A DNA stretch of 64,000 bases, taken from Histomonas meleagridis. Its lineage: Eukaryota; Parabasalia; Tritrichomonadida; Dientamoebidae. The stretch's first letter is position 1. The number at the start of each line of letters is the position of its first letter. Below the pieces are notes generated by a model. That model was not told where the DNA came from. It searched no databases and saw nothing but the letters and a program-made list of their open reading frames with translations. Below, piece after piece: positions 28,286-38,588 of the stretch. The position numbers and the translations under genes were made by a program. Location of the stretch: contig WSYJ01000186.1 in NCBI GenBank assembly GCA_020186115.1, positions 3,320,423 through 3,384,422 on the forward strand. Reading direction: 5' to 3'.

Positions 28286-29251
28286 ATGGCGCAAATACCT
28301 TGGGTTGAGAAATTTAGGCCAAAAGTCCTAAATGATGTTGTCGGGAATCGTGCTGCTGTTGAAAGGCTTCGAATCATTGCATCACAAGGAAACATTCCAA
28401 ATCTTATTTTAACTGGTCCACCTGGTATTGGTAAAACCACATCACTTCTCTGTCTTTGCAATGAGCTTCTTGGTAATCTTGTTAAAGAAGCTGTTATTGA
28501 ATTAAACGCATCAGATGAAAGAGGCATTGAAGTTGTTCGTCAATCAATCAAATCCTTCGCCAAGAAACATGTCAACCTACCACCAGGGCGTCATAAGATC
28601 ATACTTTTAGATGAAGCAGATTCAATGACACCTGCTGCACAACAAGCGATGCGTCGAATTATGGAAAAATATTCCAACACAACACGTTTTGTTTTCGCTT
28701 GTAACATGAGTGACAAAGTTATTGAGCCTATTCAAAGCCGATGTGCAATAGTTCGATTTACCAAAGTCGAAGAAGGTGAAATTGCCACAAGATTAGCCCA
28801 AATCTGCGAACAACAAAACGTTGGCTTCACCAAAGAAGGCATTGATGCACTTGCTGTATTATCTGATGGAGATATGCGTACTGCCGTTAATGGTTTACAA
28901 GCTACAGCCATACGCTATGGGTTCATAAATCCAGAAAATGTCCAAAACACAGTCGATGCACCCAATCCTACGGCGATGACCGAAATTTATGATTCGATGA
29001 GAAAGGAGGACTTAAGGTCAGCGTTGACTGTGCTATCTGGATTAGAAATGAGAGGCCACAGCGCATCAGATATAGTGCAATCGTTGTTTAAGGCCGCGAG
29101 AAGAGATTTGATATTTGGTGAGAAATTGAAGTTGCTAATTCTTAAGGAAATTGGATTGACACAGATGGCAATGGCACAGGGAGTGTCGAGCCCATTGCAA
29201 TTAGATGGGTTACTCGCACGCATATATAAAATTATTCAAGCAAATAAGTAA
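28286..29251 (+). CDS. replication factor C small subunit (RFC2/yeast Rfc4 type)
   Basis: 321 residues from ATG 28286 (MAQIPWVEKFRPKVLNDVVGN). Walker A GPPGIGKTTS lies at about 44-53, Walker B IILLDEADSM follows, and the SRC motif (IQSRCAIVRF) supplies the arginine finger. The C-terminal collar domain is complete, ending in LLARIYKIIQ. Segments such as RHKIILLDEADSMT and FVFACNMSDKVIEPIQSRC match RFC2. RFC loads the PCNA clamp on DNA at primer ends. The TG-type codons upstream of 28286 are not accepted as start, because the family begins at PWVEKYRP. Confidence 0.94.
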   Translation: MAQIPWVEKFRPKVLNDVVGNRAAVERLRIIASQGNIPNLILTGPPGIGKTTSLLCLCNELLGNLVKEAVIELNASDERGIEVVRQSIKSFAKKHVNLPPGRHKIILLDEADSMTPAAQQAMRRIMEKYSNTTRFVFACNMSDKVIEPIQSRCAIVRFTKVEEGEIATRLAQICEQQNVGFTKEGIDALAVLSDGDMRTAVNGLQATAIRYGFINPENVQNTVDAPNPTAMTEIYDSMRKEDLRSALTVLSGLEMRGHSASDIVQSLFKAARRDLIFGEKLKLLILKEIGLTQMAMAQGVSSPLQLDGLLARIYKIIQANK

Positions 29252-29668
29252 AAAGTGAATTTTTGGTTATAGTTTTTTATATGGATCTGCGCACGTGCGA
29301 AAGCTATTTGTAGTTACGTAATTGTACGAAATGATTAACTAAAAAAAATTTGTAATCAGCGTCATAAGATAAAATATGAAGCCAAGACAAAATACTGGTT
29401 GCTAAGGAAAGCAATCAATGACGGGCAAATGGTAAAAAATCGGAAAAACCAAATAAATGCTCTTTGCACATAGAAAATGATTCTTTTAATTAAAAAAATT
29501 TGGAAGTGGGTAATTTGCATGTTGTGTGCATTGCTTAAGTGACTATAAAGCAACAAAAAAAACTGTTTTTAAATTATTAAAAATAAAAGGCAATTTACTT
29601 TAGCCAAAATGATATTTGTTTGACTGATTTTTTAACTTAAAAAACTTAAAAAAACATATGTTTAATAA
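29252..29668. other. intergenic between convergent genes, no gene seen
   Basis: AT-rich, no coding frame supported. Confidence 0.55.
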
Positions 29669-30046
29669 TCAAATCATAGAACGAAGTATGGAGATAGCTT
29701 CATTTTCATCATTGTTACACATAAACAGGACTTGAGATATTTCAAACATATTTAACGTTCCGCCAAACTCTTTTATGATTTTGTCGCTAATTTTGATCTT
29801 TTCTTTGTTTTCATCCTTCGAATCATTTACATTTTTCTCTAATAACATAAGAGCTGCATCATTAAGATTACTGCCGGCTCTTTTGAGAGCTTTCCTGCAA
29901 TCTTCATCTGATGCATCATTAATTATAAACTTTAATTTGGAAATTTGTCTTTCAATCGGATCACCTTTAGCAGAACATGGAAGCCTATATTGCCCAGGTG
30001 TAATTTCGTTGTTGCTTTGTTTAGTTGTTTGTTCAACAGTGCTCAT
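29669..30046 (-). CDS. small protein with two UBA/CUE-like helical modules
   Basis: 125 residues. Residues about 35-72 (LKFIINDASDEDCRKALKRAGSNLNDAALMLLE) have the three-helix spacing of UBA/CUE ubiquitin-binding domains. A second module at about 92-125 (FEISQVLFMCNNDENEAISILRSM) repeats the pattern. The linker is Lys/Glu-rich. It is likely a small ubiquitin- or Atg8-pathway adaptor, but partners cannot be read from the sequence. The start ATG is at 30046. Confidence 0.6.
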   Translation of the reverse strand: MSTVEQTTKQSNNEITPGQYRLPCSAKGDPIERQISKLKFIINDASDEDCRKALKRAGSNLNDAALMLLEKNVNDSKDENKEKIKISDKIIKEFGGTLNMFEISQVLFMCNNDENEAISILRSMI

Positions 30047-30480
30047 TAAATAAAAATGAACTTATTCTTCTCCATAAAATATTGCGGTTTATGAAATCTA
30101 TATTTTGCCATAAATCAGACAGAATTTTTCTATCGTTCAACCGGAGGCTTTACATTCGACCAAATTAACATTCATTGTCAAAAGGCCCTGTCAAAACGAA
30201 AAGTTAACATTTTCCCGGCATTTTTTGTGTCGTAATTTTAATATATTTTGCCAAGTTGATTGAAAAACTTTCGAGATTTGAATTGATTAAAAAAGATGTC
30301 ACTTTTCTCGTCATTACTTAACCAACGGTTATGATGAAAATAAGAATAATATTATCTAAATGCGAATCATATTTTTAAAAGTGTCATTTTTTTCATCGGT
30401 ATGCACAGAAAAAATTGAGAAAGCTATTGAATTGATTGAAAAAAAACTTGTTTAAAATTGGTAAGAAGAATTATAACACA
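30047..30480. other. intergenic, no gene seen
   Basis: Spacer between two minus-strand genes, without coding signal. Confidence 0.55.
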
Positions 30481-31764
30481 TTATATTTTAGATATTTCAC
30501 TTTTGATTTTTTCGATGTCTTCATTAACTCTAATGATTTTGTGATTTGAACTTTCCAAGTATTTTGCAGCTTGACTTAAATCAGAATTAACATCTTTCAT
30601 TATCAAAATTATTGGTGATTCTTTAGGAAGCCACAAGCCATTTAAAACCAAGTCATTATCGTCATAACTTATAAGTGCTTTTGCAGTTGACAATGATTTA
30701 ATCTGATTTCCATCAAATTCAAGTTTCTTAACGTTCTCCAAATTAAGTAACGGCAAAAGTGTCTTTTTAACGTTCAAATATATAACGTCTCCTCTTGATG
30801 AGTTTTCAGGAACTATGTTCGAACGGAGTTGGTCAAAATCTTCTTCTTCTTCGATCCTCTCGTTGTTCTGCGCTATTGCAAGGTGGCCAAAGCAAATCCT
30901 TTGAACCATAGGCACCAATCTATTTCCTGATGCCTTACGAACAATGTCTTTAATGTTTTCAGGAACATCAGGATTTTTGAAGATAATAACATCTCCATTT
31001 CTTGCATGATTAAATGAAGGTATAATAATCTTTTCGAACTGCTCAAGCGTGCTCATTGAGTTTATTTGGTCAGAATTCATATCAAACATAAAAGCATTAT
31101 CGTAATTATTACTAACTAATTTGGAATAATCTTCTTTTGGTTGCCTTTTATGATCAATCGCATCACCTAATACCTTATACCCAATAAGGTTACTTTGTGT
31201 AAATATGACGAATTTATTGTTTTCCATGCAAATATTTGTAAATTCTTGATTCAGATGAAATATTGTATATTGAGAAGGACGGTCATATGGCTGAACAAAG
31301 CTGTTTATAGTTGTTATCTTCTTGTCCAGGCAATAAATATCAAATGAAGTTTCGCCTTCTTGAAGGAGTTCAAAATGGATAACATAATTATGCGGACCCA
31401 TTGAATAGATTCCACATTTATCTTCACTACGCATCTCCTGTTGTAGGTATTGACCACTAATTTTAATTCTTATTAGACGCCATAATTGAGTTTCTGTCCA
31501 TTGACGAGCCATTTGTTTGGACGAATTCATCATTATACGACATTGTCTCTCTGTTATGCCCACTTGTATTTGATCAATTGCTCTGCATTCAGGACATGAT
31601 TCATTTTCGAGAAATTTATTGTAAATTGGATAAATTTGTTGACCTTTTGAAAAAAGGTGTCCAATCAAATGAAAAATTAAGAGCACAATGCCAATTGTTA
31701 CAAACATTGGGCAAGGTAAATTTTCACATAGTTCTTCAATTAAGTTTTCTTTTTCTTTGCCCAT
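30481..31764 (-). CDS. single-pass membrane protein, function unknown
   Basis: 427 residues. One membrane helix at about 20-38 (MFVTIGIVLLIFHLIGHLF) follows a short charged N-terminus. The rest is a soluble domain with mixed alpha/beta composition, an acidic patch (NNERIEEEEDFDQ) and a stretch with LRR-like spacing (LLNLENVKKLEFDGNQI). Two CxxC-like cysteines (ESCPEC) lie just after the helix. There is no family recognition. It could be type II or tail-out in the ER or plasma membrane. Intact, with an ATG at 31764. Confidence 0.65.
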   Translation of the reverse strand: MGKEKENLIEELCENLPCPMFVTIGIVLLIFHLIGHLFSKGQQIYPIYNKFLENESCPECRAIDQIQVGITERQCRIMMNSSKQMARQWTETQLWRLIRIKISGQYLQQEMRSEDKCGIYSMGPHNYVIHFELLQEGETSFDIYCLDKKITTINSFVQPYDRPSQYTIFHLNQEFTNICMENNKFVIFTQSNLIGYKVLGDAIDHKRQPKEDYSKLVSNNYDNAFMFDMNSDQINSMSTLEQFEKIIIPSFNHARNGDVIIFKNPDVPENIKDIVRKASGNRLVPMVQRICFGHLAIAQNNERIEEEEDFDQLRSNIVPENSSRGDVIYLNVKKTLLPLLNLENVKKLEFDGNQIKSLSTAKALISYDDNDLVLNGLWLPKESPIILIMKDVNSDLSQAAKYLESSNHKIIRVNEDIEKIKSEISKI

Positions 31765-32093
31765 TTTGAAAATAAACGTCTATTTATGTCTACATGAATA
31801 GTTTATGCAAAAGTGTCTTACTCAAAAGTCTGAAATAAAAAATTGGTTAATACACATTTTAGTTTTAAAGTATAGTCATGTATCCTGTAGCCACCAGTTT
31901 TGTTTTAGTTAGTTCATGATTTTAATAATAAAATGCATTTTCTACATCATTTAAACGAAATAATGGTAAGTACGATTCTCATGAAAAATATGCTTTCATA
32001 TGCTTAATAAACCAGATGAAAAATTGTTGATATTATGTTAAACTTAAAATTATCAATATTGATAAATTGTAAATTTATAGATTTATATAAATT
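31765..32093. other. intergenic, no gene seen
   Basis: AT-rich. AGACGTTTAT on the coding strand lies about 12 bp before the 31764 start. Confidence 0.5.
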
Positions 32094-33305
32094 TTATATA
32101 AAAACATTTTGTCTAGTTTGGTCAAGATTAGGTTGTTGAATTTTTAAAGGAAGGTAGATCATTTGGTCAGGCCATTCTTCGTCTGATGGAAAAATCATTG
32201 AATAATTATGCGTTGGATTAATAACCTCAATTGGCTCTGTTATTTCAATTTTGGGAACTTCTTCCACTGTTTCTTCTTCATCAAATTCGTTTTCCTTTTC
32301 ATCATAATAAATGTTTGCCAATACATCGACAAACCCAGGTGTAAATTTACTCCACCTGTTCATGTATGTTGGTGTCCAGATTCTAATTGACGAAGTATCA
32401 GCAGAGTATAGAACTGGATGTACTGGATGAGCTATCAGTCCCGTAACGGTCTCTGGCGGACCGTTTAAGTTATTAACGATTTCATTTGAACCGCCGGAGA
32501 TGTTATATATAAAAAGTGAACACTTCCCTGGTGATTCAGATGCAAAATAAACAAACTTGTCTTTCCCTTCGAAAGCCATCATTGAGAATTTTGCTACGCT
32601 TTCATTGATTTCTCCAATATACTCTGAACCAAATCCTACAGTATAAATATTAACTTTTTCGCGAGTGAGAACAAGCAAATAAAATCCATTGTGAGAAACT
32701 TCAATTGATGTTATATTGGGACGCTTTCGTTCTGTAAACTTTCGTTCAGAAATAAGCTCAAGATTTTCATCATAGAAAGAAACTGTTTCACCATTTGTTA
32801 AAAGTATTCGAACGTGATGATCTTCCTCCTCGTATGTGGGACACCAGCATGCTGATACTGTATTTTCTTCAAATAAATGTTCTTCATTTGTCTCAATATT
32901 TAAAAGATATAATGAATGATCTTCTGTAAGAATTAAAACTTCTGCTAATGATCTGGGTGAAAATGAAACTTTGAGAATGGGGGTTTGATAGGGTTTTTTG
33001 AAAATGATATTGTTGTCCAAGAAATTAAGAACTTGAAAAATTCCCATTGAATCTCCAGATGCAATTAGTTTTCCATCTCGTGAAAATGATACAGACTTTA
33101 TTGCATTCCCATCAGTTGTAAAAGTATATTGATTAGATCCTGTTTCAGAATCACAAACAATTAACTTTCCATTGATAAATCCAACACACATCATGTATCC
33201 ATGAAAACTTAGTGAAAAAGATGTTATCGTCTCATCGAAGTCGATAGATGAATTCCATTGATCTGGAATCTGAGGAAGATCATCTTCAAAAAGAGATCGA
33301 TCCAT
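32094..33305 (-). CDS. WD40 protein RbBP5/Swd1-like (COMPASS H3K4 methyltransferase complex)
   Basis: 403 residues forming about seven WD40 blades, including SVSFSRDGKLIASGDSMG, SVACWCPT-like and TGLIAHPVHPVLYSADTSSIRIW. After the propeller comes RWSKFTPGFVDVLANIYYDEKENEFDEEE, which matches the diagnostic hinge of RbBP5 (W-x-x-F-x-P-x-F with an acidic E-x-E-F-D stretch) that contacts the MLL SET domain and Ash2L. The protein is therefore probably nuclear, in histone H3 Lys4 methylation. TTTAACGTTCTC lies just upstream of the start. Confidence 0.8.
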   Translation of the reverse strand: MDRSLFEDDLPQIPDQWNSSIDFDETITSFSLSFHGYMMCVGFINGKLIVCDSETGSNQYTFTTDGNAIKSVSFSRDGKLIASGDSMGIFQVLNFLDNNIIFKKPYQTPILKVSFSPRSLAEVLILTEDHSLYLLNIETNEEHLFEENTVSACWCPTYEEEDHHVRILLTNGETVSFYDENLELISERKFTERKRPNITSIEVSHNGFYLLVLTREKVNIYTVGFGSEYIGEINESVAKFSMMAFEGKDKFVYFASESPGKCSLFIYNISGGSNEIVNNLNGPPETVTGLIAHPVHPVLYSADTSSIRIWTPTYMNRWSKFTPGFVDVLANIYYDEKENEFDEEETVEEVPKIEITEPIEVINPTHNYSMIFPSDEEWPDQMIYLPLKIQQPNLDQTRQNVFI

Positions 33306-33689
33306 CCCTTTTGTGTAGAGAACGTTAAATAATAAACGTACACAAATAAGTCAAAAATTTGCACTTTTGTTCCTGCCAATAAACTATTCAATTTTCTAAA
33401 GAAACCGTTGCAACCTGATTTGGAATGAAATGAAATATTATAGTTGTTTTATATCAAAATATTTCTTGAGATCACCAACTCTTTCCCTACTTTTGTGTAC
33501 TCTTATGAGGGCAATAATTATTATTTCAATTTTGTAATGAAAAATCAGATAGAATATGTCATGAACACACCATAAATATCTATTTTCCACATAAAGTCTT
33601 AACAAAAAGATAAAATTTTTTTGATTGAACAATGCTATATTACATTTCAAAATTAGAAAAAAAAAAAAAAAAATAAACGTAAGCCAATT
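33306..33689. other. intergenic, no gene seen
   Basis: Contains a 17-base poly(A) run at about 33656-33672. Open frames here are not supported. Confidence 0.5.
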
Positions 33690-34358
33690 TTACTGAATGA
33701 AACAAACTTCTTTTCTTCCATCAGGATTGTTCTCCTCATTGTTGTCAAGGTGGTTATTAATGTTCTCTTGCTTTTGCACTGGTTTCTGATTTGATTTAAA
33801 TTTAAGCTTCATTTTTGACTCTTTTCCATTTTCATCTGATCCAGGAATTTGTTGGACCAAATCTAATCCGATTTTATCAAAAACGCCTTGACAACTATTT
33901 TGATCAGAAAATGTTGCCTCTAAAAATGTGGCATTAAATTGAGACGCAGTTTTTCTTCCTTCATCTGGTTGAACTTGTGGTTCTTTGTTTTGACTTTTAG
34001 TAAATGCTACAACATATAGAAGTATTTTTGGATCAGTTATACACTGTCGAGTATCAGAAATATATCGAATTATTTCATCATACGTTTCTCTGGAAGTTGT
34101 CTTATATAAAAATATGATTGCATTAGCACCATAGAAGAATGAACGTGTAATTCGCATAAATTTTTCACTTCCTGCAGTATCCCGAATTTGCATTTTAATC
34201 TGTCTACCACAAATGGTTGTCTGGTATATCTTAAAATCAACTCCAATAGTCGTCATATATGATTCTGAAAAATTTGGATCAACTGCTCGAAGTAAAAAGG
34301 CTGTTTTTTTGGCTTTATTTGATCCAATAATAAAAACCTTACCCAAAGATTCTTCCAT
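33690..34358 (-). CDS. degenerate Rab-like GTPase
   Basis: 222 residues. The fold is Rab-like: TTIGVDFK (G2), RDTAGSEKFMRI (G3, Gln replaced by Ser) and a C-terminal CFIQ that could be prenylated. Key residues are lost. The P-loop reads GSNKAKKT with Lys in place of the conserved Gly, and the G4 position reads TKSQ instead of NKxD. It has an Asn/Gln/Lys-rich tail of about 50 residues. It is probably a pseudo-GTPase with altered nucleotide binding. A retrotransposon fragment ends about 70 bp upstream of its start, so its promoter may be displaced. Confidence 0.75.
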   Translation of the reverse strand: MEESLGKVFIIGSNKAKKTAFLLRAVDPNFSESYMTTIGVDFKIYQTTICGRQIKMQIRDTAGSEKFMRITRSFFYGANAIIFLYKTTSRETYDEIIRYISDTRQCITDPKILLYVVAFTKSQNKEPQVQPDEGRKTASQFNATFLEATFSDQNSCQGVFDKIGLDLVQQIPGSDENGKESKMKLKFKSNQKPVQKQENINNHLDNNEENNPDGRKEVCFIQ

Positions 34359-34429
34359 TGGCCTAAAATATACTTATGATTCTTATTCCTGCCCTATTTC
34401 TTTGCAGAGAAAAATGCATTGAATTATTG

Positions 34430-35639
34430 TCAAAAGTCATTCAAAAACGCGTTGAATGTAAAATTAGCAGAACCAAACAGTGCATTACATACCAATTTGT
34501 GTGCTATTTTAGCTTGTATTTTCTTCGGTGGGAACAGTTTTTGAATGCTTATCCACGTTTCATTATAAATTGCACCTAATGAACTAATTACGAATATATG
34601 AAATTCGACATCAATTCCGTTTTCTCTTATTTCTTCAATTAGATTATTGTACTTAGCCCTTTTATTGTTAAAAGCTGTTTCTAATGTACTATGGTTGTTA
34701 GAGAAGTTAGCATATGGACAAGTGATTTCTATAATAGTCATTTTTTGTCTATTGTTTGTGATAACAATAGTATCAGGTCTTAAATTCTTCGATCTCTCGG
34801 ATAAATTATCCAGTGGAACATTTCTATTTTCTAAAATTTCTTCTACTTGTTTATTTTTAATAATTTGTTCACGAATAATTGTCGAAATTTTGTTATGTCT
34901 AATGTTAATTAAATGATAACTTGAAATACACTTATTTAATATATGCAAAAGACTAACATTAGCGAATACATTACTTTGCTCACAAACAATGCAATTCTTA
35001 TGAGGAATATTATTATATAATTCAACATTAGCAGGAGTAGGTAAAGTATTAGTTCTTGCTTTAATAGCGAATATAAATAAGTTATCTTCTATTGGACGTT
35101 TAACATTGATTATAAATCCATTTGAATAAGGAGCATTCTTTAAACTATGGAAACCATGTAAATGTAATGTAGGTTGATTTAATTGTTCTTGCCATCTTCT
35201 TTTAACAATATTGTTAATGAAATTAGCTATTGCTTTATAATTATTACATTCTTTACTATAATTTGTTTTTTGATCTTTTATGATAATTGTTTTATCAATT
35301 ATCTTAATGAAAATATTTAATTTTTCGGCGGCTTTTAATGCCCTATAAGGTAAACAATTAGTACCGCTTTTGACATTTTCATTATAGTTTTTCCAATTTA
35401 AAAATATATTATCGTCCATTTGAGTTTCTTCAATGTTTCTTAACTTTCGTTCATCATTTATAGATATATTAATTAATTTATTAAGTTTATCAGAATTTGG
35501 TAATATTAGAAGTTTTAAGAATGATTTGATTATAGTACAATAATTTATAGTTTCTAGATTAGGTATTGCTAATCCACCATCTTTCCAACTTGAATGATAA
35601 CACTGTATTGGTAAATTAGTTTTAAATATATTATTTTTA
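34430..35639 (-). mobile_element. 5'-truncated non-LTR retrotransposon, C-terminal RT and restriction-like endonuclease
   Basis: An open frame continues upstream of the first ATG (35419) to a stop at about 35640. It begins with the RT thumb signature WKDGGLAIPNLE. Further on are a CCHC knuckle (CIVC...H...C with spacing C-x2-C-x12-H-x4-C) and the nuclease core RPDTIV followed 12-13 residues later by IIEITCPY, which is the RPD...D/E motif of restriction-like endonucleases in R2/NeSL/CRE-type elements. The catalytic RT palm is missing, as expected of 5' truncation during target-primed reverse transcription. No 3' poly(A) or target-site duplication was identified. Confidence 0.75.
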
Positions 35640-35642
35640 ACT

Positions 35643-36021
35643 CATTCTTAAACAGCATTTTCCAAAGATATCTTCAAAAAAAAAATAATATATTATGGTT
35701 TTCAACGTTTGTTCCATATCCTATTAAATCATTTATCTTTCATTTAATACCATAAATTATCTCAAGACATCTCACAACTTTTTATTGATCTGAACATTAA
35801 TAAGGAACTATTTAAAGAAGAAGAACACACAATCCGAATATCAAAATGGTAAAGAAATTCAGATGTCATAAATTGCATTAGCTAATTCTTGTCTTCAAAC
35901 TCAGCTGAGTATTAACATGTCAACGACTAAAAGAGAAGAAAAGTGATTTATGTCAAAATTTAACTTTACTTTTCATGGAAATTAATCATTTGAAAAGAAA
36001 ACAATCAAATTGTTGGTACAT
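35643..36021. other. intergenic, no gene seen
   Basis: AT-rich sequence between the retroelement fragment and the C2 gene. Further RT palm coding was not found here. Confidence 0.5.
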
Positions 36022-36972
36022 TTAGTAGATTCCTCCCATTGCATATCCCATTTGAAGCATTTGGTTTGAGAATTGTGCATAGTTTTGTGCAAAAGATGTT
36101 TGCGGATACTGAGGATATGGCTGTTGGTACTGTGGCTGCATGTACTGTTGTTGTGGACACTGCTGTGGATATTGGGATTGCATTTGTTGCTGTGGATATT
36201 GGGATTGCATTTGCTGCTGTGGATATTGTGGTTGCATTTGTTGCTGTGGATATTGTGGTTGCATTTGTTGCTGTGGATATTGTGGTTGCATTTGTTGCTG
36301 TGGATATTGTGGGTACTGTTGTTGAGGATACTGTGGTGGCATTTGTGGTGCTTGTGGTTGTGACATTGGCTGTGGAATTTGTGGTTGTTGGATTTGAGGA
36401 ATTTGCTGTGGGATTTGTGGTTGTGGCATTTGTGGCTGGGGTGGTCGAGGTGTTTGTTGTGGTGCTTGCTGTGGGATATTTTGTTGACCATTCATAAAAA
36501 CATTTGCTACACTTGGGTTCATAGATGAAGCAAATGAACTAATAGACTGAGTAATTTGTGTTGTGCTTGATTCTGGCTTGAATGGTGTAACGCCTGAATG
36601 AGCGATATGAATAACTAATCTAATTTGACCTCCTTTTTTAACACCTTTAACTGGGGTCATTGGGTACCACTTGTCAACAACTTTGTTGAAATTGATTTTA
36701 GATAAATCTATTGTAGTACTTGAAATAGGATCATCAGCAGAAACTGTATCATGATCTTTCAAGTAAACTTGAAGCCTTTTGTTTTGGTCGTTTCCAAGGG
36801 GAATATGGAATTCTTCATTCCATACAGGTTTATATGTATTTTTGATGAATTTAGTTGTATAGCGAGTAGCTCCTTCAGCGGCAAGGTTTATTATGCAATA
36901 AGGATCAGCCTTCCCAATTATATCCATTTTTGGAAGACCTGCTGCTTCGACGACTCTGATGTGGAGTTGCAT
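36022..36972 (-). CDS. C2-domain protein with PQYPQQQMQ-repeat tail
   Basis: 316 residues. Residues 1-125 are a C2 domain: LHIRVVEAAGLPKMDIIGKADPY and YKPVWNEEFHIPL, with Asp residues at DIIGKADPY and DHDTVSADDP as likely Ca2+ ligands. From about 150 the protein is Pro/Gln-rich with about six 9-residue PQYPQQQMQ units, and it ends in a Tyr/Gln-rich tail. C2 domains bind phospholipid in a Ca2+-dependent way. The tail suggests a copine/PEF-like or adhesion-linked scaffold, but no second domain is seen. AACGGAAT lies upstream. Confidence 0.88.
   Translation of the reverse strand: MQLHIRVVEAAGLPKMDIIGKADPYCIINLAAEGATRYTTKFIKNTYKPVWNEEFHIPLGNDQNKRLQVYLKDHDTVSADDPISSTTIDLSKINFNKVVDKWYPMTPVKGVKKGGQIRLVIHIAHSGVTPFKPESSTTQITQSISSFASSMNPSVANVFMNGQQNIPQQAPQQTPRPPQPQMPQPQIPQQIPQIQQPQIPQPMSQPQAPQMPPQYPQQQYPQYPQQQMQPQYPQQQMQPQYPQQQMQPQYPQQQMQSQYPQQQMQSQYPQQCPQQQYMQPQYQQPYPQYPQTSFAQNYAQFSNQMLQMGYAMGGIY
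36164..36318 (-). repeat. 27-bp tandem repeat coding PQYPQQQMQ
   Basis: About six in-frame units in the C2 protein tail, nearly identical at the DNA level. The reverse strand yields long hydrophobic artefact frames. Confidence 0.85.
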
Positions 36973-37495
36973 GCTAATAAAATTTTAACTGACTTAATTC
37001 CGTTATTTGTATACTTATTCAAATTTGAATGCACGGGAGTAGCCGCCTGTTCTCCAACAAAATTTATTTCGTAATCTTTTGATATGGCTTTAGATAATTT
37101 GTCAAATAATAATAATTTATCCTAAACATATAATCGTACGCATTATATTTTAATTTTTTCGAAAATAACCTTAAATATTCTAAGATATTTTAATTTTAAT
37201 TCGGTATCACCACTTTCGTTAACGTGCACCATATAAAAAATGCAAAAATATCTGTGAAATCATTCTAAGCATTGATCGTGTTATATTTTTCAATTTAATA
37301 AGAATAGCAAATCAAAAGGATATGTTGGCGAAAAATTTTAATAAATTATCATTAAAAATTTAGAATTCATCCAGAAATAACTATTCGAAAAATTACTTCC
37401 ATTTTCATTGGTGTACCCCAAACACAAAACGTTACCCATTCAAAAAGTGACACCGCTATTTGAGGTATAGCCACTTTTTAACCTCACAAGAGGCA
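36973..37495. other. intergenic between divergent genes, no gene seen
   Basis: AT-rich. AAAACGTTACCC at about 37425-37436 precedes the 37496 start. Confidence 0.5.
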
Positions 37496-38227
37496 ATGTC
37501 TCTTTTAGATGGGCAAGATCAGACTCCTATTCAACCATTTCCACAAGAATTTCCAAATCTTAAAACAACTGTTTTCACTTTACCAATTGAACATACAGTA
37601 AATATGAAAGCACTCGTTTTAGCAGATCAATTCTTTGGTAAAACTCTTCCTTTAACTAAATCTATACCTCAATGCATGAAAAATATTATGACAATAATAT
37701 CTAGAGAAAATATCACATGTATAATTTTAATTGGTGACTTGGTTTATTTCCAAAAAGACGAAAAACAAACCAAAAGCATAATTAAAAAAGTTATACATGT
37801 TTTGGAAGAAATACCTCTTCCAGTTTATATAATGGGTGGAGAACAAAATCGTCAAATTTTATATGAAATGAAATATAATAAGCCAGGTTCTAACGTTCAT
37901 GTTGTTTATGATTTCATGTTGAAAATTAAGCATCCAGCTCCTCCACCTGGCACAATTCCAAATGTTTATTTAACACACGATGTTAAAAACCCACTCACAG
38001 TCAAACCTGACCAAGTTGAATCATTTGTTTTCTCACTCAAGAACGCATTCAACCAGGAAATTGCAAATGAGGACTTCCTTTTGGTTGGACATTGCAATGG
38101 ATATTCATATAATGAACAAGGAAGATACGGCTCAATCAAAGAATTCTCACCTGATAACCACCGCAACGGCTATGCAATTGTTTCATGCGTGAAGGAAGGA
38201 TTCGATATAAACATTGTTGGAAAATAA
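37496..38227 (+). CDS. calcineurin-like metallophosphoesterase-related protein, divergent
   Basis: 243 residues from ATG 37496 (MSLLDGQDQTPIQPF). The order of blocks fits a metallophosphoesterase: ALVLADQFFG (usually D-x-H), IILIGDLVYF (GD...), YIMGGEQNRQ (usually GNHD/E) and LVGHCNGYSY (usually GHTH). Several metal ligands are replaced (Gln and Asn for His and Asn), so catalysis is doubtful. Bacterial YkuE/YfcE-type and large-subunit DNA polymerase alternatives were considered; neither is clearly better. Confidence 0.55.
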   Translation: MSLLDGQDQTPIQPFPQEFPNLKTTVFTLPIEHTVNMKALVLADQFFGKTLPLTKSIPQCMKNIMTIISRENITCIILIGDLVYFQKDEKQTKSIIKKVIHVLEEIPLPVYIMGGEQNRQILYEMKYNKPGSNVHVVYDFMLKIKHPAPPPGTIPNVYLTHDVKNPLTVKPDQVESFVFSLKNAFNQEIANEDFLLVGHCNGYSYNEQGRYGSIKEFSPDNHRNGYAIVSCVKEGFDINIVGK

Positions 38228-38269
38228 AATATCAATAAAAAAATGATTTGTATATTAGATAAATGTATT

Positions 38270-38584
38270 TTACCATGTTGGTTCTGCATGCTTCTTCTTC
38301 TTGTCAACCATCCATTCGAACTTCCTAAGACGACCGAGGCAATACATTGATGATTTCTTGCATTGTTGGCATGTGAAACGAAGGCTGATCTTCTTTGATG
38401 TCTTCTTGCTACGACGAAGGAATGGTTTAACACGACCCACAAAACCTTCTTGCTTACGATCATATCTACGACGACCAAGTGCAACTTTACGTTCTTCGCC
38501 ACGGCTTGCTTGTGTAACCTTAACTGTTGTGTGTTTCTTGCAGAATTTGCAGAAGAACTTCTTTGTTTTTGGATAGTGTACCAT
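38270..38584 (-). CDS. 60S ribosomal protein eL42 (L36a/L44)
   Basis: 104 residues from ATG 38584 (MVHYPKTKKFFCKFCKKH). It has CxxC and CxxC zinc ligands (FCKFC, TCQQC), KVTQASRGEERKVALGRRRYDRKQ and the RKFEW C-terminal block, all typical of eL42. The protein lies at the E-site of the large subunit. A longer frame beginning with TTG upstream is rejected, because it would add residues encoded by the promoter motif. Codon use is GC-richer, as in the eS1 gene. Confidence 0.95.
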   Translation of the reverse strand: MVHYPKTKKFFCKFCKKHTTVKVTQASRGEERKVALGRRRYDRKQEGFVGRVKPFLRRSKKTSKKISLRFTCQQCKKSSMYCLGRLRKFEWMVDKKKKHAEPTW

Positions 38585-38588
38585 TTCG

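Noticed and set aside
36039-36497. Plus-strand open frame rich in Val/Ala or Leu/Trp/Cys
   Set aside because: It is the antisense of the PQ-rich repeat of the C2 gene; composition explains the open frame.
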